Below are positions 7,419 to 12,496 of a stretch of 12,496 nucleotides of DNA, piece by piece. The stretch's first letter is position 1; each line of letters begins with the position of its first letter. Source of the DNA: Thermoprotei archaeon (GTDB lineage: Archaea; Thermoproteota; Thermoprotei; Thermofilales; B20-G17); assembly GCA_003649515.1 (NCBI GenBank), contig QMSC01000022.1:1-12496 (forward strand), written 5' to 3'. Under the pieces are notes generated by a model, which worked only from the letters and a program-made list of their open reading frames with translations, did no database searches and was not told the DNA's origin. A program made the position numbers and the translations under genes.

Positions 7419-9332
7419 TTGTGTGGAGAAAATCCCTCTGTTGAATATAAGAGCGGTCTAACAAGCGTCTCATTGCTTGCCATAGTTTACGCGTCAGTTA
7501 TAATGACACCTGTGCTCATGTACATGTACTTCATTACTGGGCTTCCAGATCCCGCGCGCTTCATACCGGTATTCGTTTCACTCCTGCTCTTCACAGAAAT
7601 AGGCCGCTTCGTAGGGAGATATATTACGACACAAGAGGCCTACATAATCTACTTCATGACCGAGATGGTTGCTTATGAAGCGCTCTATTGGATGGGGTTG
7701 ATAACGGCCGTATATTATCAAGAGGCCCCCTACACGGAGCTTTTCGGAATTGCCGATAAGATACCATGGTGGGCTGCACCTAATGTGAATTCATGGGCTG
7801 TTCAGGTAAGAACACTCTTCGCATGGGAGTGGGTAGTTCCAATACTAGTAACCCTACTTGGAACTATAGGCGGTATACTAATTGACATAGGGCTCTCATT
7901 CATATTCGTGCAACTCTACATCGAAGTTGAAAATCTACCATTCCCGATAGCGCCTATAGACGCCCAGGCAATAGCTACCCTGACGGAGAGAACCCCAGAG
8001 AAAATGATGGCTTTCACGTTTGCCGGTGTAATAAGCTTCGTATATGAATTCCTGGTATACGGCTTCCCGAGAGTCACAGAAGCATTAATAGGAGTATCTT
8101 TAACGGCCATACCCTATCCGTGGATAGATTTAACAGAATACTTCGCTGGAATACTCCCAGGCGCTCTCATGGGCGTCGCTACGGATATATCAACATTTGC
8201 GGTTGGCTGGCTCATACCGTGGAATAGCGTTGTATGGATATTGATAGGATCGGTGCTCTTCTTCATAGTTGGAAACTCCTTAGCGCTCCAGCTGGCAGAT
8301 ATTACAGGCATAGAAATATTTAAGCGATGGAAGGCCGATTGGACTCCGGTAGCTCGATTGGACTGGCTTTGGCAACGTTCGGTATACGACCTTTGGGCAA
8401 GTCCTCATATAGGACTGACACTAGGCGTCGGCCTATTTTCCCTAATTATCTCCGCAAGATACATAAAGTCTGCAATAATGAGTCTTCAACGCCTAAGCGC
8501 AATTTCGAAGGAGAAAGGATACCTTCCCTTGAAGTGGGTCTTGACCATGATATTTGTCGGAGCGATAATAGGAATAACCATAGATATGTGGCTCTATCCT
8601 AAATTATGGTTCGTATGGATTCTATGCTGGCTGTTTATACCATTCCTTCAAGGAATCCTTCTGGGCAGAAGCTACGGAGAAGTGGGCTTAGGCGTACAGA
8701 TACCCTACATTCGAGAGGCCTTCATGCTGGCCTTCACAAGCCCTGGGGAAGTCGAACCCTGGATGGTTCCGGCTAAGGTCACCACTGCTGCAGGCATATT
8801 CACACATAGGATAAAAGTGGCACTTTTGACGAGAACGAGACCCATAGACTACTATAAGGCTTATGTCCTAACAGTTCCCCTAGTTATACTCCTAAGCTTA
8901 TTGTACTTACAGGTATTCTGGCAGATGGCCCCCATGCCCTCAGCGTTTTATCCATGGACCGCGATTTACTGGCCTTTAATGTCACTAAACTTCTCCCTAT
9001 GGGTCTCACGATCCATAGAGATATTTAGACCTGATCTGATACTGTCTTTCACAACACTGATGCTCATAGCATCCCTAATCGCCAGGAAATTCAACTTACC
9101 CTTCTCACCTATAGGCTTCGCTGCAGGTGCTGCGCTCGTACCTCCATTCGCCTTCAATTACTTCCTTGGAGGACTTATAGGGAGGTTAATTGAAAGAAGA
9201 TATGGCAAGGAAGCATGGGAGAAGTACCGCTCCGTCATACTTGCAGGAATATTCTGCGGCATAGGGCTCGCGCTAGCATTCTCAGTCGCGATAGCTATAA
9301 TATTCAAGTCTATATGGGTGACCCCGTACTAA
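7419..9332 (+). CDS. OPT-superfamily (oligopeptide transporter-like) membrane permease, copy 2
   Basis: A polytopic permease of 637 residues with about 14 or more hydrophobic segments. OPT-like signatures (residues numbered from the TTG start) are ENLPFPIAPIDA at 171-182 and the C-terminal block GAALVPPFAFNYFLGGLIG at 570-588. These are followed by RRYGKEAWEKY and a final glycine-rich helix, matching the C-terminal region of OPT secondary transporters for peptides or metal chelates. I prefer the TTG at 7419 because the perfect anti-16S match GAGGTGA (7407-7413) ends five bases before it. The GTG at 7410, which would overlap the previous stop as GTGA and give 640 residues, has no ribosome site at a usable distance. 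Either way, translation is tightly coupled to the M28/FtsX gene. It is a divergent paralogue of the OPT protein at 637-2580. A T-rich tract follows the stop. The substrate cannot be read from the sequence. Confidence 0.85.
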   Translation: MCGENPSVEYKSGLTSVSLLAIVYASVIMTPVLMYMYFITGLPDPARFIPVFVSLLLFTEIGRFVGRYITTQEAYIIYFMTEMVAYEALYWMGLITAVYYQEAPYTELFGIADKIPWWAAPNVNSWAVQVRTLFAWEWVVPILVTLLGTIGGILIDIGLSFIFVQLYIEVENLPFPIAPIDAQAIATLTERTPEKMMAFTFAGVISFVYEFLVYGFPRVTEALIGVSLTAIPYPWIDLTEYFAGILPGALMGVATDISTFAVGWLIPWNSVVWILIGSVLFFIVGNSLALQLADITGIEIFKRWKADWTPVARLDWLWQRSVYDLWASPHIGLTLGVGLFSLIISARYIKSAIMSLQRLSAISKEKGYLPLKWVLTMIFVGAIIGITIDMWLYPKLWFVWILCWLFIPFLQGILLGRSYGEVGLGVQIPYIREAFMLAFTSPGEVEPWMVPAKVTTAAGIFTHRIKVALLTRTRPIDYYKAYVLTVPLVILLSLLYLQVFWQMAPMPSAFYPWTAIYWPLMSLNFSLWVSRSIEIFRPDLILSFTTLMLIASLIARKFNLPFSPIGFAAGAALVPPFAFNYFLGGLIGRLIERRYGKEAWEKYRSVILAGIFCGIGLALAFSVAIAIIFKSIWVTPY

Positions 9333-9347
9333 GTAACTCAAATAAAC

Positions 9348-9380
9348 TCTTTTAAGTCATTTTCAACTAGCTAAGTTTTT
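9348..9380 (+). terminator. T-rich terminator-like tract after the M28/FtsX-OPT operon
   Basis: Three T-runs (4, 4 and 5 T) occur between 16 and 48 bases after the OPT stop, within an 83-base gap before the phosphatase gene. This fits archaeal U-tract termination. No strong hairpin is visible. Confidence 0.4.
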
Positions 9381-9415
9381 CTATATTAAAATTACTTTAC
9401 TTTTGGAGGAGGAAA

Positions 9416-10276
9416 GTGAGCTTAGGAGAAAGCATTAAGGACTTAGTGAAGAGCTTAAAACGTGATGTCAAGAGCATAAGATACACCAAGGATTACTTTA
9501 TTGAATGCCTAGAAGGGTCGCCTCTCTTAATAAAGGAAAATGTTGAGAAGGTAGCCTTTATAGGAGACCTTCATGGGGACTTGAAAACCCTTTTAAATTT
9601 AAGCTCGCTTTACTCTAAGGAAGACTGCCTGTTAATCTTTCTCGGAGACTACGTTGACAGGGGGCCGTATCAACTCGAGACGCTTTTAGGGGTGCTCATT
9701 CTTAAACAAAGATTTAAGGAAAGAGTGATAATCCTTCGAGGAAATCACGAGCATTCTTGGATGAACTTCCATTACGGCTTTATAATGGAACTTAACAGTA
9801 AGCTAGGTAGTGAGTGGAAGCTATTTTACAAAGAATTTGTTCTGGAAGTCTATAAGAGCTTACCAATAGCCGTGCTCATCACCGTGGATAAGAAGCGTAT
9901 TTTCGGAGTTCACGGAGGGATACCCATTACGATACCCTCTTTGAGGGATATCTCAATGATCGATCTTGTAGAAGACGTATTCGAAAATCCCCTATTAATG
10001 CAAATGTTATGGAATGATCCTTCGGAAGAGGTCGATACCTTCGCTCCCAGCGTACGTGGAGAAGGCGTATACTACTTTGGTAGGAAAGTCCTAGAACCCT
10101 TTCTTTCAAAAAATAGGATAAATTTGGTTGTCAGAGCACACGAGCCCGTGGCTTCCGGAGTCCAAGCGCTTTTTAATAGAAAATTATTCACAGTATTTTC
10201 CTGCAGGTATTACGGCATCACACCAGCACTTCTGGAGATAAACAGCTCCTCTGAAAGGATTGTGACCATTTCTTAA
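9416..10276 (+). CDS. PPP-family (PP1/PP2A-like) metal-dependent Ser/Thr protein phosphatase
   Basis: The 286-residue protein has the full set of PPP motifs in order: GDLHG (50-54), GDYVDRG (77-83), RGNHE (108-112), HGG (166-168), LWNDP (198-202) and RAHE (240-243). Together these supply the two-metal site and the phosphate-binding arginines. FSCRYY (261-266) sits where eukaryotic PP1 has SAPNY. PPP enzymes remove phosphate from serine and threonine in proteins; the length is close to that of a bare catalytic domain, so it should be a soluble cytoplasmic enzyme. The GTG start is supported by GGAGGAGG at 9405-9412. A TATA-like stretch at 9382-9389 is too close to fit both a leader and this ribosome site, so the promoter is uncertain. 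It is separated by T-tracts from the transport operon and by 73 bases from the next gene. No protein kinase gene is in the window. Confidence 0.93.
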   Translation: MSLGESIKDLVKSLKRDVKSIRYTKDYFIECLEGSPLLIKENVEKVAFIGDLHGDLKTLLNLSSLYSKEDCLLIFLGDYVDRGPYQLETLLGVLILKQRFKERVIILRGNHEHSWMNFHYGFIMELNSKLGSEWKLFYKEFVLEVYKSLPIAVLITVDKKRIFGVHGGIPITIPSLRDISMIDLVEDVFENPLLMQMLWNDPSEEVDTFAPSVRGEGVYYFGRKVLEPFLSKNRINLVVRAHEPVASGVQALFNRKLFTVFSCRYYGITPALLEINSSSERIVTIS

Positions 10277-10349
10277 AGTCCCAAAGCCGATTCTAAGCTT
10301 GATCCTAAATGTTAATTAGACCCGCCACTCAAAGATAGAGAGAAAGGAC

Positions 10350-11330
10350 ATGGTCGTGAGAATTGGTATAGTAGGTTTAGGTCTCATGGGAACCTATCAC
10401 CTGAGACTACTGAAGAGAATTCAGGGCGTAGATGTCTCCGCCTTATGCGATATAGATGAGAGGAGAGTTGCTAAGATAGCTAATGAATACGGCGTTGAAC
10501 AACGGTATACGGACTTTCGAGAAATGTTTGAAAGAGCTGGTTTAGATGCCGTAATCATTGCAACGCCTCCAAAGTTTCATAAGGAGCTAGCTGTTGAAGC
10601 TCTTAAAAGCGGGCTTTACGTATTGTTGGAGAAGCCCATGGCTACCAATATTAATGATGCACTAGAGGTCTATGAGACCACTAAAAAATATAAGGACAAG
10701 CTAATGATAGGCTTTAGCCTCAGGTTTAATAGCACGTTTATGAAGATCTACGACCTTATAGAAAACGGCTTTCTCGGAGCACCTTTAAATCAATGGCATA
10801 TAGCTTTAGGCCGCATACCACCTAATCCCTGGATTAGAAACAGGGAGATAAGTGGTGGCATGGTTAACGAGCATGCAGTACATGTAATATATGTCTTTTA
10901 TTGGTATGCAGGCAAACCCATTGATGTGTATTCCAAAACCTTCACATTTACTAAGGACGTCACTATCGAAGATAATGCTATATTTATGATCAGGCATGAA
11001 AATGGAGCCTTATCAGTCATGGATATATCCTGGTCTTCAACGCATCCTTGGAGAAAATGGGGGCTTGTAGCCGAAAACGGTACAGCTACTGTTGAAGGTT
11101 ACCTGGGAGGCAGGGTGGTTATTAGCAATAGGAAGGGTGAGAAAGTGGCCTATGAAGCCGTTGAAGAGGTGGATGAAATGTACCTTAGAGAACTGAAGCA
11201 CTTCATTGAGTGCGTTAAGAAAGGAGAAAGGCCCTTAGTAAACGAGGAGGATGGGATCATCGTGCAGAAAATAGTCGATTCAATCTATAAGTCATCTTTG
11301 GAAAGTACTCCAGTAAAGATCTCAATTTAA
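10350..11330 (+). CDS. Gfo/Idh/MocA-family NAD(P)-dependent oxidoreductase
   Basis: A complete 326-residue member of the family. The Rossmann loop is GLGLMG (9-14), and an acidic residue, D34 in LCDID, ends the second strand, which favours NAD over NADP. Then come ATPPKFH (71-77), EKPM (94-97, likely catalytic K95) and GFSLRFN (121-127). The substrate-domain block GGMVNEHAVH (169-178) corresponds to the family's usual GGG...D...H segment, with Glu where Asp is common. Members act on sugars, inositols or their derivatives; the substrate is unknown. The ATG at 10350 comes only two bases after AAAGG. A GTG six bases further on (10356), giving a start at RIGIVGLG, has better spacing and is a real alternative. 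It heads a probable operon: the nuclease gene follows after 14 bases. It is a distant relative, not a near copy, of the oxidoreductase at the left edge. Confidence 0.92.
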   Translation: MVVRIGIVGLGLMGTYHLRLLKRIQGVDVSALCDIDERRVAKIANEYGVEQRYTDFREMFERAGLDAVIIATPPKFHKELAVEALKSGLYVLLEKPMATNINDALEVYETTKKYKDKLMIGFSLRFNSTFMKIYDLIENGFLGAPLNQWHIALGRIPPNPWIRNREISGGMVNEHAVHVIYVFYWYAGKPIDVYSKTFTFTKDVTIEDNAIFMIRHENGALSVMDISWSSTHPWRKWGLVAENGTATVEGYLGGRVVISNRKGEKVAYEAVEEVDEMYLRELKHFIECVKKGERPLVNEEDGIIVQKIVDSIYKSSLESTPVKISI

Positions 11331-11344
11331 AGTGGAGAGGAGCC

Positions 11345-12022
11345 TTGAAACCTTCCCGCAGAGGAACAACTGTAGAGAAGATTGCGGAAATAGTTCTTGA
11401 AGAGCAGGGCTTCAAGATAAAGGAGAGACATAAAAGAGTCAAAATAAAGGACGTGGATGTTGCGGAGATCGACCTAATAGCTGAAAAGAACGGCAACTTA
11501 TATGCGATAGAAGTAAAGGCGGGGAGAGTTTCGGTTACGGATCTAAGACAAGCTTATACAAACGCTAAGCTCATCAATGCTAAGCCTCTCATAGTGTGCC
11601 GTGGATACTCAGATAGAGCTGCCGAGGAAACCGCAAAGGAGCTTGGAATAAAGGTACTGGAGCTCCCTGAATACTTTGTTTTTGTGGAGCCCGAAGAGTT
11701 GATGGATCTAGTCGAAAAGGCGCTCGCTAAGATCCTGCTAAGTTTAATGGTCGTAGATATAGAGAAACTTAGCGAAGAAGACTTAGAAGTTCTGAACGCA
11801 ATAGCTTATAGCAGTCACGTGGCTGAAGCCGCGAATAGACTTGGTGTGAATAAGAGAAAAATGAGAACCCTCCTCCAGCAACTGAGGAAGAAAGGCTTTG
11901 TAAGTGAGCCGAAGAATTATGACCTACTGCGATTACAAGCTCTATTAGCGTTGAAGGAATATAGTTTTAGAAAACTTTTAGAGAATCTTCGGAGCGCTAA
12001 ACAGAAGACCCCTACACCCTAG
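11345..12022 (+). CDS. predicted RecB-like PD-(D/E)XK endonuclease with C-terminal winged helix-turn-helix
   Basis: The 225-residue protein starts with a PD-(D/E)XK nuclease fold: a first-helix acidic residue (E11 or E15), EIDLIA with D43 at the end of the second strand, EVKAG with E56 and K58, and the helix residue Q69 in LRQAY. This gives the D...E-x-K metal site of RecB/Holliday-junction-type nucleases. Residues about 143-188 (LSEEDLEVLNAIA to RKKGFVSE) form a helix-turn-helix of winged type, which probably binds DNA. The layout fits the archaeal group annotated as predicted RecB-family endonucleases (COG4998 as I recall it). The biological substrate is unknown and repair is a guess. The TTG start at 11345 follows GTGGAGAGGAG at the right distance. 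It lies 14 bases after the oxidoreductase and 16 bases before the HAD phosphatase, so co-transcription is likely. Confidence 0.83.
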   Translation: MKPSRRGTTVEKIAEIVLEEQGFKIKERHKRVKIKDVDVAEIDLIAEKNGNLYAIEVKAGRVSVTDLRQAYTNAKLINAKPLIVCRGYSDRAAEETAKELGIKVLELPEYFVFVEPEELMDLVEKALAKILLSLMVVDIEKLSEEDLEVLNAIAYSSHVAEAANRLGVNKRKMRTLLQQLRKKGFVSEPKNYDLLRLQALLALKEYSFRKLLENLRSAKQKTPTP

Positions 12023-12038
12023 CGGGGGGGCAAAGCCC

Positions 12039-12496
12039 ATGTCAGAGCCCAAGGGAATAGTCGATAACTTCGAATGCTTCCTAATAGACCTCGATGGAGT
12101 GATCTGGCGGGGAAATAGGGTTCTTAAAGAGGCTGTGGAATCTGTTAATAAGCTCATTAAGCGTGGGAAAAAGGTAGTTTTCCTCTCCAATAATGCAACA
12201 AAAAGCAGGAGGGAATTTGAGGGAAAACTTAACCTTGCTGGTGTAATGATCTCTAACGAAAACGCAATGGTAGTGAGCAGTGCTTATGCTACTGCTATCT
12301 TCATACGCGAAGAATTAGGAACTGGATCGGCCTATGTCGTAGGCGAAGAAGGTCTCATGGAGGAACTTAAGCTAGCTGGAATTAGGGTAGTTAATGATAG
12401 ATTTACATGGAATATGCCTGTTGATTACGTAGTTGTGGGTCTTGATAGGACGTTTACATACGAGAAATTGGCGTGTGCAGTTAACGCGATATACAA
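12039..12496 (+). CDS. HAD-superfamily IIA phosphatase (NagD / phosphoglycolate phosphatase-like), truncated by the right edge
   Basis: The visible 152 residues contain HAD motif I, DLDGV (17-21, with nucleophile D17 and acid/base D19), followed by WRG, and motif II in FLSNNATKSR (48-57). This order, with the cap domain starting after motif II, is characteristic of subclass IIA enzymes such as NagD, p-nitrophenyl phosphatase and phosphoglycolate phosphatase. The later Lys motif and the final Asp motif would lie beyond the window. It should be a soluble Mg-dependent phosphatase of small phosphorylated metabolites; the exact substrate cannot be inferred. The ATG at 12039 follows a run of seven G (12024-12030) that may serve as a crude ribosome site. 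It is the third gene of a compact cluster with the oxidoreductase and nuclease. Confidence 0.9.
   Translation, partial: MSEPKGIVDNFECFLIDLDGVIWRGNRVLKEAVESVNKLIKRGKKVVFLSNNATKSRREFEGKLNLAGVMISNENAMVVSSAYATAIFIREELGTGSAYVVGEEGLMEELKLAGIRVVNDRFTWNMPVDYVVVGLDRTFTYEKLACAVNAIY

Noticed and set aside
12023..12031. Run of seven G between the nuclease and HAD genes, as a possible sequencing-error frameshift joining the two
   Set aside because: It lies after the nuclease stop codon and before a good HAD start. Both proteins have normal ends, so a length error here would not change any product.
1..12496. Mobile elements, CRISPR arrays, tRNA or rRNA genes
   Set aside because: I found no transposase motifs, long terminal inverted repeats, regularly spaced repeats, or tRNA-like cloverleaf sequences on reading both strands. 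Short tRNAs with introns could be missed by eye.

Overview
The window looks like chromosomal DNA from a thermophilic archaeon, most likely of the Thermoproteota/TACK group. The grounds are the frequent AGA/AGG arginine and ATA isoleucine codons, GTG and TTG starts behind GGAGG/GAGGTGA-type ribosome sites, short AT-rich intergenic DNA with TATA-like boxes and T-tracts, and archaeal-style gene families: a PPP phosphatase, a RecB-like nuclease fused to a winged helix, and OPT permeases. I cannot place it to genus. I see no insertion sequences, CRISPR arrays, tRNA or rRNA genes.

Left edge to about 2.6 kb (minus strand): a Gfo/Idh/MocA oxidoreductase runs off the left end. Upstream of it on the same strand is a 647-residue polytopic protein of the OPT (oligopeptide transporter) type, ending in a T-rich terminator-like tract. 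The two genes are separated by 116 bases that include a candidate TATA box, so they are probably separate transcripts.

Centre, 2.6 to 9.3 kb: a 309-base AT-rich divergent promoter region separates the minus-strand OPT gene from a plus-strand operon. The first operon gene encodes a 1507-residue membrane protein. It has a signal peptide, an extracytoplasmic M28-aminopeptidase-like region with a PA insert, a long beta-rich region, an extra membrane block, a MacB/FtsX-like permease half and a cytoplasmic tail. The second gene overlaps or abuts it and encodes another OPT-type permease. The two OPT proteins share matching N-terminal, central and C-terminal signatures, so they are paralogues on either side of the peptidase/permease protein. 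The M28-like domain has lost most of its canonical zinc ligands and its catalytic glutamate (EE became HW, and the last His became Phe). It may therefore bind peptides rather than cut them, or use a rebuilt metal site. No ABC ATPase is present to drive the FtsX-like part. I think this three-gene cluster is the most interesting object here: a putative peptide-handling and transport system.

Right side, 9.4 kb to the end (plus strand): a PPP-family Ser/Thr phosphatase with a complete metal site, a second Gfo/Idh/MocA oxidoreductase, a predicted RecB-like endonuclease with a winged-helix tail, and a HAD-IIA (NagD/phosphoglycolate phosphatase-like) phosphatase that runs off the right end. The last three are spaced by 14 to 16 bases and probably form one transcription unit with housekeeping or metabolic roles. 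Nothing visible links them to the transport locus.
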